Source: Caenibius sp. WL (GTDB lineage: Bacteria > Pseudomonadota > Alphaproteobacteria > Sphingomonadales > Sphingomonadaceae). From it: 64,000 nucleotides of DNA. A model generated the notes under the pieces. The model made no database searches. It worked only from the letters and a program-made list of their open reading frames with translations, and was not told the origin of the DNA. Shown here piece after piece: positions 1 to 8,803 of this stretch. The stretch covers positions 124,001 through 188,000 of the forward strand of contig NZ_CP081844.1 of assembly GCF_019803445.1 (NCBI RefSeq), read 5' to 3'. Each line of letters begins with the position of its first letter. Position 1 is the stretch's first letter. The translations under genes and the position numbers were made by a program.

Positions 1-312
1 GTCCCGCTCATCCGGGCGGCAGGGGGCGAACCCGACCCCGCAATTGCCGATGATCGCCGTGGTGATGCCGTGGAAGGACGAGGGTTTCAGCCGCTGTTCC
101 CACGTCACATGGCCATCGTAGTGCGTGTGCACATCGACGAAACCAGGGGTGACGATCTTGCCGCTGGCGTCGATCTCCTCCGCGCCCGCTTCGAGCCCCT
201 GCCCCACAGCGGCAATCCGGCCATCGCGCACGCCCACATCGCCGACGAAGGGTTCGCCGCCCGACCCGTCGACGATCGTGCCGCCGCGGATCACCAGATC
301 ATAGGCGCTCAT
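1..312 (-). CDS. N-acyl-D-amino-acid deacylase-like amidohydrolase (5' part only, runs off the left edge)
   Basis: Only the first 104 codons are in the window. They show the usual start of the D-aminoacylase branch of the amidohydrolase superfamily: the opening beta-sandwich strand ([10 protein letters not shown]), [13 protein letters not shown] with the metal-binding H62 and H64, and GNCG with C91, the cysteine that serves as a zinc ligand in D-aminoacylases. Members hydrolyse N-acyl-D-amino acids or related amides in the cytoplasm. The ATG overlaps the TGA of the upstream dioxygenase by 4 bases (ATGA), so the two are probably translationally coupled. Two further paralogues in this window have H62, H64 and C91 at exactly the same positions. 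The family call is firm; the substrate is unknown, since many sphingomonad members are not true D-aminoacylases. Confidence 0.85.
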   Translation of the reverse strand, partial: MSAYDLVIRGGTIVDGSGGEPFVGDVGVRDGRIAAVGQGLEAGAEEIDASGKIVTPGFVDVHTHYDGHVTWEQRLKPSSFHGITTAIIGNCGVGFAPCRPDERD

Positions 313-1217
313 GCCGCGGCCCCCACGGCACCTGTGTCGAGCACGCGGCCCATTGTCGCCTCGCCGCGCAGAGTGGAACGGCGGGCAATCCGCAGCACAT
401 CCAGCGGGTGCCCGGCGGCGGCGTGCATCATGCGATAATTGTCCCACAGCACGATATCGTTGGTCGCCCAGTCGTGCTCGTAAATGAATTGCGGCTGGAC
501 CACGGCGTCGATCAACTCGTTGATCAGCGCATCGCTGTCTGCCTCATCCATGCCGACGATGCCCTGGATATTGAGCGGGCAGACATTCATCACCACTTGC
601 CCCGTGTGCGGATGGCGGGCGACGATGGGCCGGGCCAGCGGCGGATAATCGGGGAACTTGGCGGAGGAGGTGCCGACGCGGGTGCCGCCCGGATTGCGGA
701 AGCGCATCCGGCCGAGGTCGGCGCAGAATTCGAACCGCGCCTCCAGCCCGCCGATCCGCTGTTTGAGATCGTCGCTCAGATGCTCATAGGCTTTCGTCGT
801 GTCGAGCCATGCGGTCATCCCGCCCTGTTCCGCCCGGTGGACCATATTGAGCAGCGCCCCGGCATTCGGCACCGGCTGGAACGCCAGATCGGTGTGCCAC
901 GGGATGCGGCCATAAGTCGGCACACCGTCATAGGCATAGACCGGCCCCTTGGGCCCGTCGCGATTGGTCAGTTCGATCAGTTCGGGATAGTCCGGCATGC
1001 GGATCTGTTCGATGGGATGCGGTTCCAGTTCACCAAAGCAGCGGCTGAGATCGAGCAGCGCCTCCGCGCTGGTGCCGATCCCGCGAAAGACGAGAACGCC
1101 TGCTTCATACCACCAGTCGCGCAATTGCGCCGCCGTGGCGGCATCGATGGGCTGTCCGGGATCGAGCCCGATCACTTCCATGCCGATGGTCGGCAAAGGC
1201 TGTGTGTGTAATGCCAA
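309..1217 (-). CDS. TauD/TfdA-family Fe(II)/2-oxoglutarate dioxygenase
   Basis: A 302-residue protein of normal length for the TauD/TfdA family. These enzymes couple decarboxylation of 2-oxoglutarate to hydroxylation of a substrate, often cleaving C-S or C-O bonds (taurine, alkyl sulfates, phenoxyacetates). The facial-triad motif is visible as WHTD (H108, D110), and the distal histidine follows WDNYRMMH (H265), with the 2-oxoglutarate-binding arginines near R276-R280. The start is a TTG at 1217-1215, preceded by GGGAG seven bases upstream; no in-frame ATG fits better. It overlaps the amidohydrolase downstream by 4 bases, so the two form one transcript. A sulfonate or sulfate-ester substrate would fit the sulfatase-rich surroundings but is only an inference. 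Confidence 0.85.
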   Translation of the reverse strand: MALHTQPLPTIGMEVIGLDPGQPIDAATAAQLRDWWYEAGVLVFRGIGTSAEALLDLSRCFGELEPHPIEQIRMPDYPELIELTNRDGPKGPVYAYDGVPTYGRIPWHTDLAFQPVPNAGALLNMVHRAEQGGMTAWLDTTKAYEHLSDDLKQRIGGLEARFEFCADLGRMRFRNPGGTRVGTSSAKFPDYPPLARPIVARHPHTGQVVMNVCPLNIQGIVGMDEADSDALINELIDAVVQPQFIYEHDWATNDIVLWDNYRMMHAAAGHPLDVLRIARRSTLRGEATMGRVLDTGAVGAAA

Positions 1218-1346
1218 GGTGCATCTCCCGCTTTGCGCTGTTTATGCCCATGGTATGCCACAAGCCGCCAGCGGGCCATTCATCCATATGGGGGAAGGCG
1301 GCAGAAAATTCGCGGCGGGCGGAAACGCGCGCAATCCACTTGGCTA

Positions 1347-2057
1347 TCAATGCGGCTGGAGCGAGAATTCCTGGCGGGTGCGGCGGTTGAAAACGCGGTC
1401 CACCTGTTGCCCGTCCCAATGCATTTCGTAGTGATCGGCCTGCCGGGGCAAGCCCACCGCATCGGGCCAGAACGCGCCGATGCACAGCCCGCCGGGGCAA
1501 CGGACGGAACGGTAATGCACGCCATCCGCCCCCGCACCGCGCAGATCGGCGGCCAGCGCCTGCGGCACGCGCCAGTCGTCGGGATCGTGGCAATCGTCCC
1601 GCCCGCGCAGATCGGCGAACACCCGATCCACCGCGCCGACCAGCATGCGAAACTGTGAATGCCAGCCGGGGCGCTCCCCCGTGCTGCGCATCAGCCGCGC
1701 CTGATGATAGGCCACTTCGCGCAGAGCCACTTCCTCGCTGTCACCCGCGCTGTACACGCCGTATTGCCCGGCGGTGAAGCGGCCGGGCCGATCCGGGCTG
1801 ACATGGACGAACGGGGCCATGACCAGGCTTGCCCCCGGGCCGTTCACCCGCCGTTCGGGCCGCACCAGATCGAGCCGGCCCATGTTTTCCATCAGGCGCG
1901 GGTTGGTCTTGCTTTCGACGGAGGCCAAAGCCTCCCAATCACGCGGGTCGGCAATATCCTCGAACAGGTCGATCGGCGGGTGGATCGAGCGGATCAGGCG
2001 AAATGCCCGGTCCCACTGCACATGGATCAGCGGCATCGCGCCGATAACCCCCGTCAC
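1347..2057 (-). CDS. RES-domain toxin (NAD+-consuming type II toxin)
   Basis: A 236-residue protein with the RES fold, related to ADP-ribosyltransferases. Characterised RES toxins (MbcT, ParT, Res) degrade NAD+ or modify a target using NAD+, and arrest growth. Visible family marks are the AFRLI segment around R20 and the block ending in GVYSAGDSEEVALREVAYH-type sequence (Y102, E109, E114). The gene starts with GTG at 2057, overlapping the TGA of the antitoxin by 4 bases; an ATG eight codons in (2036) is an alternative, but coupling favours the GTG. The order antitoxin then toxin is the norm for this family. The shared promoter lies just upstream of the antitoxin. Confidence 0.85.
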   Translation of the reverse strand: MTGVIGAMPLIHVQWDRAFRLIRSIHPPIDLFEDIADPRDWEALASVESKTNPRLMENMGRLDLVRPERRVNGPGASLVMAPFVHVSPDRPGRFTAGQYGVYSAGDSEEVALREVAYHQARLMRSTGERPGWHSQFRMLVGAVDRVFADLRGRDDCHDPDDWRVPQALAADLRGAGADGVHYRSVRCPGGLCIGAFWPDAVGLPRQADHYEMHWDGQQVDRVFNRRTRQEFSLQPH

Positions 2058-2464
2058 CAGCCGCCACGCTCCGCATCGAGATAGGCGCGCACGCGTTCCA
2101 GCGCGAAAATCGATCCGTCCAGCATCACATCCAGCGCCCGCTGACCGCCGAACATCGCATTGGGCTTCTTGACCCAGGCATAGGCCTGATCGGGATCGCG
2201 GAAGAGATAGCGCAGCGCCTTGTGCGTGCCGAGGAGAAGCGAAAGGCGGGTGGCCAGATCGCGGTCGATCCGGCCGATTTCGCCCTTTTTCCAGCGGGCA
2301 TAGGTGCGCAGCGAAAGGCCGCCGAGAATCTGCCCCGCTTCCTCGTCGGTCAATTCCCAGCGGGCGAACAGATTGATGACCGCGCGCGCCGCCGCCTGCG
2401 CTTCCTGCGCGGTGATGCCGGGGATATGCGGTGCGGCCTCGGTCCGGGGAATTTCCTGCAACAT
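2054..2464 (-). CDS. Xre/MbcA/ParS-family antitoxin of the RES toxin
   Basis: A 136-residue protein with an N-terminal Xre-like helix-turn-helix (about residues 35-65, LSLRTYARWKKG) and the C-terminal toxin-binding (DUF2384) domain, recognisable from the NAMFGG...ALDVMLDG...YLDAERGGW pattern. It should bind and neutralise the RES toxin and repress its own promoter. The start at 2464 is chosen because AGGAG sits seven bases upstream; a longer frame to 2506 has no ribosome site and would run through the promoter. An inverted repeat and a sigma70-like promoter lie directly upstream, which fits autoregulation. Confidence 0.87.
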   Translation of the reverse strand: MLQEIPRTEAAPHIPGITAQEAQAAARAVINLFARWELTDEEAGQILGGLSLRTYARWKKGEIGRIDRDLATRLSLLLGTHKALRYLFRDPDQAYAWVKKPNAMFGGQRALDVMLDGSIFALERVRAYLDAERGGW

Positions 2465-2484
2465 GCGCTTACTCCTGTTGGCAG

Positions 2485-2513
2485 GATATAAGCCATTTAA
2501 TGCCAAATGGCAA
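2485..2513 (-). promoter_or_regulatory. Promoter of the RES/Xre operon
   Basis: Read on the minus strand: TTGCCA (2513-2508), a 17-base spacer, TATATC (2490-2485). Spacing is ideal for sigma70 and each hexamer has one or two mismatches. The ribosome site (2476-2472) follows closely, so the leader would be very short. Confidence 0.6.
2492..2511. promoter_or_regulatory. Candidate autoregulatory operator of the Xre antitoxin
   Basis: Perfect 7-base inverted repeat GCCATTT / AAATGGC with a 6-base centre, lying almost wholly in the spacer between the -35 and -10 boxes. A protein bound here would block RNA polymerase, as expected for Xre-type antitoxin repression. Binding by this antitoxin is inferred. 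Confidence 0.5.
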
Positions 2514-2535
2514 TATCAGACACAAAATACGCCAA

Positions 2536-2557
2536 GCGGCCGGGATAACCCAGCCGC
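2536..2557 (-). terminator. Hairpin after the cytochrome b561 gene
   Basis: GCGGC / GCCGC arms plus an inner GGG/CCC around an ATAA loop, one C-A mismatch, starting immediately after the stop codon of the cytochrome b561 gene. There is no clear U tract, so termination is only probable. Confidence 0.35.
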
Positions 2558-3241
2558 TCAGACTTTGCCGAACAGTCCCACCACCGCCCAGACCAGCAGC
2601 GCCGCGCCCGCCAGCACGACCAGCGCCAGCAAAGGCGAAGTGAACCGCAGGATCGGCGCAGTGCCGGTCCATCGGCGGGAACCGCTGACCATCGCGCCCA
2701 CCAGGTTTTCCCCGCGCACCACGCGGTAGAACAGGATCGCCAGCACATGCAGGCCGATCAGGGCCAGCAGCAGATTGAACACCAGTTCGTGCGTTTCCGC
2801 CGCCCAGCGCCCGGTATCGAACGACACCAGATAGGCGAACGGCCCGGATTCCAGCCCATCCACGTCCACCGAGAAGAAGCCCAGCAGAACCTGCAACAGC
2901 AGCAGGCCGAGCATGGCCACCACGCTCCACCCGCCAAGCGGGTTATGCCCGGCATGCCCTGGCGATCCGCGCCGGAACATATGGCCGCCGACATAGGCGC
3001 CGACCGCGCCCGGCCCACGCAGAAAATGGGAAAACCGCGCCGTGGTGCTGCCGAGGAAGCCCCAGACGATGCGGAACAGGACCAGCGTCAAAATCGTATA
3101 GCCGGTCAGCCGGTGCCACGAGATCAGGTGGTTTTCCGCCGTCCACCACGCGCAGACGATCAGAGCGACGAGCGCCCAGTGGAACAGGCGCACCGGCAGG
3201 TCCCACAGGCGGATACGGGCGGTCGGAAACATCGCAGCCAT
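2558..3241 (-). CDS. Cytochrome b561-family di-haem membrane protein
   Basis: A 227-residue integral membrane protein of the bacterial cytochrome b561 / Ni,Fe-hydrogenase b-subunit superfamily, which passes electrons between the quinone pool and periplasmic partners. Candidate haem histidines are H21 (RLFHW), H43 (ISWHRLTGY) and the pair in ETHELVFNLLLALIGLHV-type helices near the C-terminus. About five transmembrane segments are visible, the last near the C-terminus. The ATG at 3241 overlaps the stop codon of the upstream cytochrome c' gene (TGATG), so the two are co-translated and the b-type protein is the likely membrane electron partner of the c-type lipoprotein. A longer frame reaching 3268 would run into the cytochrome c' gene. 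Confidence 0.82.
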   Translation of the reverse strand: MAAMFPTARIRLWDLPVRLFHWALVALIVCAWWTAENHLISWHRLTGYTILTLVLFRIVWGFLGSTTARFSHFLRGPGAVGAYVGGHMFRRGSPGHAGHNPLGGWSVVAMLGLLLLQVLLGFFSVDVDGLESGPFAYLVSFDTGRWAAETHELVFNLLLALIGLHVLAILFYRVVRGENLVGAMVSGSRRWTGTAPILRFTSPLLALVVLAGAALLVWAVVGLFGKV

Positions 3242-3729
3242 CACTTCTCGCGGAAGGGGGTATGGCAATCCTTGCAGGTCTTGCCCAAAGCCTCGCTGGC
3301 CCTGGTCAGTTCCGCCAGATCGCCTTTGCCCGCCACGCTGTCCAGTTCGGCGGCAGCGGCCACCGCCGCGTCACGATGCTTGGCGAATTCGGCCTGATTG
3401 GTCCAGATGGCGGCTTTCGCCTTGGTCTTGGCGCCCGATTCCGGCCCACTGCCCGCCGGGAAATAATCCTTGATCAGCGCGGTGCGGGTGGCCAGTTCGT
3501 GCGCTGCAGGGCGCACCTTTTCCAGATCGGGATTGCCCGTCTTGATTTCGTCGGTCACGATCTTGAACGCGCCGCCGATGGCTTTGAAATTGGCTTTGCG
3601 TTCAGTCACCGTTGCGTTTTCCGTCCCGGATTCCGAGCAGGCCGCCAATCCGCCCGCCACCAGCGCCAGCACAATCGCGATCCGCATCCCGGATTTCACC
3701 CTCGAACCCGCCATTTTCGTCCCTTCCAT
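3241..3729 (-). CDS. Cytochrome c' family haem lipoprotein
   Basis: A 162-residue protein with the cytochrome c' layout: a four-helix body and a C-terminal haem attachment site CKDCH (C152, C155, H156) nine residues from the end. The N-terminus is a lipoprotein signal peptide: basic start, hydrophobic stretch, then a lipobox LAAC (C31), so it should be tethered to a membrane on the periplasmic side rather than soluble. Cytochromes c' bind NO or CO or shuttle electrons. AGGA lies eight bases before the ATG at 3729; an ATG five codons in (3714) also has a purine-rich site. It forms a two-gene operon with the cytochrome b561 gene. Confidence 0.83.
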   Translation of the reverse strand: MEGTKMAGSRVKSGMRIAIVLALVAGGLAACSESGTENATVTERKANFKAIGGAFKIVTDEIKTGNPDLEKVRPAAHELATRTALIKDYFPAGSGPESGAKTKAKAAIWTNQAEFAKHRDAAVAAAAELDSVAGKGDLAELTRASEALGKTCKDCHTPFREK

Positions 3730-4047
3730 GGTTGTCGTTCCTGCCCCCGTATCTGCAGTGATCGCCCGAACGGCGCCTGAACGCCATCTTTTTTCCTCTT
3801 ACCGGAAAACGGCATCGCCATCGAGGCAAAGCGTGAGGAACCGATCGCCCTGTCAAAGGGTTATCCCTCGCAAGCGGAGGAGTATGCGAGGGATGCAAAG
3901 CTGGCACAAGAGCGCCCCCCTTTCCTCAAATCCCATCGCCCCGTCAGAGGAGTCCTCTCCTGACGGGCTGGACCGGGCCGGCACGGGCATCAGCTCCCCA
4001 TGCCGGCCCGGCTCTTTCGGCATGCGAAGCGGAAGAAAGCGCCAGGC
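3730..4047. other. Intergenic region between cytochrome c' and the cation transporter, with a strong hairpin
   Basis: A divergent gap of 318 bases. Its main feature is a perfect 11-base stem at 3973-3983 / 4001-4011 (CCGGGCCGGCA and its complement) around a 17-base loop, 37 bases before the chosen ATG of the transporter. It could terminate incoming transcripts or sit in the transporter leader. No metal-riboswitch consensus was recognised. Confidence 0.4.
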
Positions 4048-5001
4048 ATGACCGGAGACCGCGCATTCCGGCATATCAAGGCCAATATCGTGCTCTATGG
4101 CGCGCTGTTCGCCAATCTGGGCATTGCCGCGGCCAAGTTCGTAGCCGCCGCAATCAGCGGATCGTCCTCGATGATTTCGGAAGGCGTGCACTCGCTGGTC
4201 GACAGCGGCAACCAGATCCTGCTGCTCCATGGGCAGAACCGGGCCAAGCGTCCGCCCGACGATGCCCATCCCTTCGGCTATGGGCGCGAACTCTATTTCT
4301 GGGCGTTCGTCGTCGCCATCCTCATTTTCGCCGTGGGCGCGGGGGTGTCGATCTACGAAGGCTGGCTGCATATTGCCACGCCCGAGCCGCTGCGCGATCC
4401 CACGATCAACTATGTGGTGCTGGCCATCGCGCTGCTGCTGGAAGGCACATCATGGACGATCGCGGTGCGCGAATTCAACGCCCGGCGGCAGGGCGCCCCA
4501 TGGTGGCGGGCGATCCTGCGGTCCAAGGACCCGGCCAGCTTCATCGTGCTGTTCGAAGACAGCGCGGCATTGCTGGGTCTGGTCATCGCGGGTGTCGGCA
4601 TCTGGGCCAGCCACCATTTCGGCGATCCGCGCATCGATGGGATGGCCTCCATCGGCATCGGCATCACACTGGGCTGCGTTGCCGTGCTGCTCGCTCGCGA
4701 GGCCAAGGAGTTGCTGATCGGGGAAGCCGCCGATCCGGCCCTGATCGCGGCGATCTGGGCTGTGATGGAACGGCAACCGGCAGTGATCTGCGTCAATCAT
4801 GTCCGTACCATCCACACCGCGCCCGATGCCGTGTTCGCCGCGATCAGCGCGGATTTCGACGATGCCCTGCCAATGGGCGCGGCGGAAACGCTGATCGAAA
4901 CGATCGAAAGCGAACTGCATGCCGCCGTGCCCGAATTGAGTTCGATCTATATCCGCCCTGAAAAGCGTGCCGCCGCCGTGATCCAGCAGCGGCCTTTATA
5001 A
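4048..5001 (+). CDS. Cation diffusion facilitator (CDF) family efflux transporter
   Basis: A 317-residue inner-membrane protein exporting divalent cations (Zn, Fe, Mn, Co or Ni) by proton antiport. TM2 carries the metal-binding HSLVD pair (H48, D52), and FGYGRELYFW matches the family's cytoplasmic loop. In TM5 the usual HxxxD is replaced by FEDSAALLG, as in the branch containing human SLC30A9, so the metal site is not that of standard ZnT/YiiP. The C-terminal cytoplasmic domain follows from about residue 205. The start at 4048 is preferred over an ATG at 4000, because the earlier one lies in the hairpin arm and has no ribosome site; GGAAG precedes 4048, though rather far upstream. It appears monocistronic. 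Confidence 0.83.
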   Translation: MTGDRAFRHIKANIVLYGALFANLGIAAAKFVAAAISGSSSMISEGVHSLVDSGNQILLLHGQNRAKRPPDDAHPFGYGRELYFWAFVVAILIFAVGAGVSIYEGWLHIATPEPLRDPTINYVVLAIALLLEGTSWTIAVREFNARRQGAPWWRAILRSKDPASFIVLFEDSAALLGLVIAGVGIWASHHFGDPRIDGMASIGIGITLGCVAVLLAREAKELLIGEAADPALIAAIWAVMERQPAVICVNHVRTIHTAPDAVFAAISADFDDALPMGAAETLIETIESELHAAVPELSSIYIRPEKRAAAVIQQRPL

Positions 5002-5044
5002 CTAGCCCTCGAATATCCCGCCCGGCTCGCATATGGGTTGCGGC

Positions 5045-7309
5045 ATGGACGAAACTCTCCGCAACGCCGCGCTCGATTATCATCGCTTCCCCCAGCCCGG
5101 CAAACTCCGCATCGAACCGACCAAGCGTATGGTCAACCAGCGCGATCTGGCGCTGGCCTATTCGCCGGGGGTGGCCGCACCGTGCAGCGAAATCGCAGCC
5201 GATCCGGACAAGGCGCTGGATTACACCGCGCGGGGCAATCTCGTCGCCGTGATTTCGAACGGCACTGCGGTGCTCGGCCTCGGCGCCATCGGCGCGCTGG
5301 CATCCAAGCCGGTGATGGAAGGCAAGGCAGTGCTGTTCAAGAAGTTCGCCGATATCGACGTGTTCGATCTCGAAGTGGACACCACTGACCCCGAAAAGTT
5401 CATCGAAGCTGTGGCCTTGCTCGAACCCACATTCGGCGGGATCAATCTGGAAGATATCAAGGCCCCCGAATGCTTCGCCATCGAGGCGGCGCTGCGCGAA
5501 CGGATGAATATCCCCGTTTTCCATGACGATCAGCACGGCACCGCCATCGTCGTGGCCGCCGCCGTGCGCAATGCGCTGGTGCTGCAAGGCAAGACGCTGG
5601 CTGAAGCGAAGCTCGTCACTTCCGGCGCGGGCGCGGCGGCGCTGGCCTGCGTCGATCTGCTGGTGTCCATGGGGCTGCCGGCCGAAAACGTCACGCTGAC
5701 CGACAAGGACGGGGTGATCCATGCCGGGCGCGACGGGATGCTGCCCAACATGGCGCGCTATGCCCGCACCACCAACGCGCGCACCCTGCCCGAAGTGCTG
5801 CCGGGCGCGAACGTGTTCCTCGGCCTCTCGGCCCCCGGCGTGCTCAAGCCCGAATGGCTGCCCTTGCTGGCGGACAAGCCGCTGATTTTCGCGCTGGCCA
5901 ATCCGGAACCGGAAATCCGGCCCGATGTCGCCCGCGCCGCGCGGCCCGATGCCATCGTCGCCACCGGCCGTTCGGATTTCCCCAATCAGGTCAACAACGT
6001 GCTGTGCTTCCCCTATATCTTCCGGGGTGCGCTGGATGCCGGGGCGACCGCGATCAACGAAGCGATGAAAGTGGCGGCGGCGGAAGCCATCGCCTCGCTC
6101 GCCCGGCTCCCCGCGCACGAAAGCGTGGCGCAGGCCTATGGCGGGCGCAAGCTGGGCTTCGGGCCGGATTACATCATCCCCACCCCATTCGATCCGCGCC
6201 TGATTGCGGAAATTGCGCCCGCCGTGGCCAAGGCGGCGATGGACAGCGGGGTGGCCCGCCGCCCGCTCGATCTTGAGGCCTATCGCCGGTCACTGGCGGA
6301 GCAGAACACCCGGTCGGCGCAACTGATGATGCCGGTGTTCGAAGCCGCGCGCGGCACCCGCACCCGCATCGCCTATGGCGAAGGGGAAGACGAACGCGTG
6401 CTGCGCGCGATCCAGGATGCGCTGGACGATGGCATCGTCAGCCCGGTGATCGTCGCCCGGCGGCGTATCCTGAATCAGCGCCTGCCCGAACTGGGGCTGC
6501 GCTTCGAACTGGATCGCGATGTCGAAGTGATCGATCCGGAAACCGATCATGCCATCATCGCGCCGCTGGTCGAAGCCTATCGCGCGGTGGCCGCGCGCAA
6601 AGGCGTGCCCGATGCCGAAATCACCCGCCACGTCTATCGCCGCCCCACGGTGACTGCGGCCATGCTGCTGCGCACCGGCCATGTGCAGGCCGCGCTGGTG
6701 GGCGGCAATTCGGAATACTGGGGCCAGATGGAACATGTGCTGCGGATCATCGACCGCGCCCCCGGGGCCCAGCGGGTCTATGCGCTGTCGGGCCTGATTC
6801 TCGATGCGGGGGCGCTGTTCATCACCGACACCCACATGGTCCCCGATCCGACCCCGGAACAGATCGCCGAAATGACCATGCTGGCCAGCAACGAACTGCG
6901 CCATTTCGGCCTGCCGCCGCGCGTGGCGCTGCTTTCGCACTCCAATTTCGGCGCTTCGCACAGCCCCAGCGCGCGCAAGATGCGCGCGGCGCTGGCGATT
7001 TTGCGGAACAAGGCGCCCGATCTGGCGGTGGACGGCGAAATGCACGCCGATGCCGCCCTGTCGCAGCCCCTGCGGGAAAAGCTGGTGCCCGACACCCGCT
7101 TTGCCGGGCCGGCCAATCTGCTGGTGATGCCCAATCTCGATTCCGCCAACATCACGCTGACGGCGCTGGGCGCATCGTCCAAATCGCCCACGGTCGGGCC
7201 GATGCTGATGGGCCTTTCCCAGCCGATCCACGTCATGCCGCCGGGCATGACCTCGCGCGCGATCCTCAATCTGACGACCATCGCGGCGGCCGAAGCCAAC
7301 TACCGCTGA
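5045..7309 (+). CDS. maeB: NADP-dependent malic enzyme with C-terminal phosphotransacetylase-like domain
   Basis: A protein of 754 residues, the length of the MaeB class of bacterial malic enzymes. It converts malate to pyruvate and CO2, making NADPH. The N-terminal malic domain (to about residue 160) includes [10 protein letters not shown] and the following NGTAVLGLG block. The NAD(P)-binding domain (about 160-400) has GAGAAALAC. From about residue 425 to the end lies a phosphotransacetylase-like domain that in this class regulates activity rather than forming acetyl phosphate. The ATG at 5045 starts at [13 protein letters not shown], the usual beginning of the family; an ATG four codons earlier (5033) is possible and neither has a strong ribosome site. 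With isocitrate lyase farther right it supports growth on C2-yielding substrates. Confidence 0.92.
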   Translation: MDETLRNAALDYHRFPQPGKLRIEPTKRMVNQRDLALAYSPGVAAPCSEIAADPDKALDYTARGNLVAVISNGTAVLGLGAIGALASKPVMEGKAVLFKKFADIDVFDLEVDTTDPEKFIEAVALLEPTFGGINLEDIKAPECFAIEAALRERMNIPVFHDDQHGTAIVVAAAVRNALVLQGKTLAEAKLVTSGAGAAALACVDLLVSMGLPAENVTLTDKDGVIHAGRDGMLPNMARYARTTNARTLPEVLPGANVFLGLSAPGVLKPEWLPLLADKPLIFALANPEPEIRPDVARAARPDAIVATGRSDFPNQVNNVLCFPYIFRGALDAGATAINEAMKVAAAEAIASLARLPAHESVAQAYGGRKLGFGPDYIIPTPFDPRLIAEIAPAVAKAAMDSGVARRPLDLEAYRRSLAEQNTRSAQLMMPVFEAARGTRTRIAYGEGEDERVLRAIQDALDDGIVSPVIVARRRILNQRLPELGLRFELDRDVEVIDPETDHAIIAPLVEAYRAVAARKGVPDAEITRHVYRRPTVTAAMLLRTGHVQAALVGGNSEYWGQMEHVLRIIDRAPGAQRVYALSGLILDAGALFITDTHMVPDPTPEQIAEMTMLASNELRHFGLPPRVALLSHSNFGASHSPSARKMRAALAILRNKAPDLAVDGEMHADAALSQPLREKLVPDTRFAGPANLLVMPNLDSANITLTALGASSKSPTVGPMLMGLSQPIHVMPPGMTSRAILNLTTIAAAEANYR

Positions 7310-7318
7310 ACGCGGCCC

Positions 7319-7346
7319 CCGGCCGATCCCCGAGGGGACCGGCCGG
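7319..7346. terminator. Bidirectional terminator hairpin between maeB and glutamate dehydrogenase
   Basis: CCGGCC / GGCCGG outer arms continuing into TCCCC / GGGGA with one mismatch and a 2-base loop, in the 48-base gap between convergent genes. No long U tract on either side. Confidence 0.5.
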
Positions 7347-7357
7347 CGCTGTTCCGC

Positions 7358-8620
7358 TTACGAAGTGAAGAACTGCTGCGTGCCGTGCGCTTCGATCGCC
7401 TCGGCAAGGCGGCTCAGCGCGTGGACGTAGGCAGCGCTGCGCACCGAAATCCCGCGATCGTTGGCCAGGAGCCAGATCGCGCGGCCTTCGTTTTCCATGC
7501 TGGCTTTCAGTCGGTCGTGGATTTCACCCACTGTCCAGTAATAGCCTTGGCGGTTCTGCACCCATTCGAAATAGGATACCGTCACACCGCCCGCATTGGC
7601 CAGAATGTCGGGCAGGACGATGATACCCTTCTTCGCCAGGATAGCATCCGCTTCGGGCGTGATCGGGCCATTGGCCAGTTCGACCACGACTTTGCCCTTG
7701 ACGGTATCGGCATTGCCTTCGTGGATCAGGTTTTCGAGCGCGGCAGGCACCAGAACATCGCAATCGACACCCACGATATCGTCAGGCGACAGCACGCTCG
7801 CCCCCGGCAGACTGTCCGCCAGGCTGGCAAGGCCCGCGCCCTGCTTGGCCGCGATCAGATCGTCATAGCTGACACCGCCGGGCGCGTGGATGCCGCTGCG
7901 CGAATCGGTGACGGCGACAATCTTGTAACCCACGCCATGCAACAGATTGGCCATGTGGCTGCCCGCGTTGCCGAACCCCTGGATGGCCACGCGCGCGCCC
8001 GGGCCGACGCCCAGTTCGGTTTCGAGATGGCGCAGCAGGTAGAACCCGCCGCGCGCCGTGGCGTCATCGCGCCCCAGCGAACCGCCCAGCGCGATCGGCT
8101 TGCCCGTGATCACCGCCGGCGACACGCGCCCGACGATCGAGGCGTATTCATCGGCCATCCAGCCCATGATCATGGCGTTGGTGTAAACGTCCGGGGCCGG
8201 AATATCCCGATCGGGGCCGATGATCCCGGCGAAAGCCTGCATATAGGCGCGCGAAAGGCGTTCCAGTTCCGATTTCGACAGCTTGCGCGGATCGACCTGC
8301 ACCGCGCCCTTGCCGCCGCCATAGGGCAGATTCATCACCGCGCACTTGAAAGTCATCCAGAACGCCAGCGTTTCCACTTCATCTATGGATGCTTCGGGGT
8401 GGAAACGGATGCCACCCTTGGTGGGCCCGCGCGTGTCGTCATAGCGGCAGCGCCAGGCCATGAAGGATTTGCGCGATCCGTCATCCATGCGGATCAGCAG
8501 CCGGGTCTTGGTGGTTTCGCGCGGATACTTGAGCTTCTCCAGCACATCGGGGTCCAGCTTGAGATGCTGTGCCGCATCGTCCAGGCGGACCAGCGCCTGA
8601 TCGAGCATGGATGTTGTCAT
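7358..8620 (-). CDS. Glu/Leu/Phe/Val dehydrogenase (glutamate dehydrogenase, NAD-type)
   Basis: A 420-residue hexameric-type amino-acid dehydrogenase that reversibly deaminates glutamate to 2-oxoglutarate. The N-terminal Glu/Leu/Phe/Val domain contains PYGGGKGAVQVDP with the substrate-binding lysine, and GPDRDIPAPDVYTN, the catalytic aspartate region. The C-terminal Rossmann domain starts near residue 205 with GFGNAGSH. The length fits the small NAD-dependent GDH class common in alphaproteobacteria. The ATG at 8620 has AGGAG five bases upstream; an in-frame start eight codons earlier at 8644 lacks this. It is convergent with maeB and 183 bases downstream of the thioredoxin gene. Confidence 0.92.
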   Translation of the reverse strand: MTTSMLDQALVRLDDAAQHLKLDPDVLEKLKYPRETTKTRLLIRMDDGSRKSFMAWRCRYDDTRGPTKGGIRFHPEASIDEVETLAFWMTFKCAVMNLPYGGGKGAVQVDPRKLSKSELERLSRAYMQAFAGIIGPDRDIPAPDVYTNAMIMGWMADEYASIVGRVSPAVITGKPIALGGSLGRDDATARGGFYLLRHLETELGVGPGARVAIQGFGNAGSHMANLLHGVGYKIVAVTDSRSGIHAPGGVSYDDLIAAKQGAGLASLADSLPGASVLSPDDIVGVDCDVLVPAALENLIHEGNADTVKGKVVVELANGPITPEADAILAKKGIIVLPDILANAGGVTVSYFEWVQNRQGYYWTVGEIHDRLKASMENEGRAIWLLANDRGISVRSAAYVHALSRLAEAIEAHGTQQFFTS

Positions 8621-8803
8621 GGGTTCTCCTTCGCGTACTGACAACCTGGCAGCCGATCACAGACACGCGCATGCGCGGCACCCGCGATCATGCCGCACCG
8701 ATGGGAAAGGCATGTTTGGGGGTGCCGCTAGCAGGCTGCTTCCATTTCAGCCAGAATCTTTAGAAAAGCATCGTAATTTTGGCACATTGCCGGATTCGGG
8801 CCA

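Noticed and set aside
4844-6118. 424-codon leftward frame opposite maeB
   Set aside because: Composition is that of an antisense shadow; the overlapping maeB has full family motifs.
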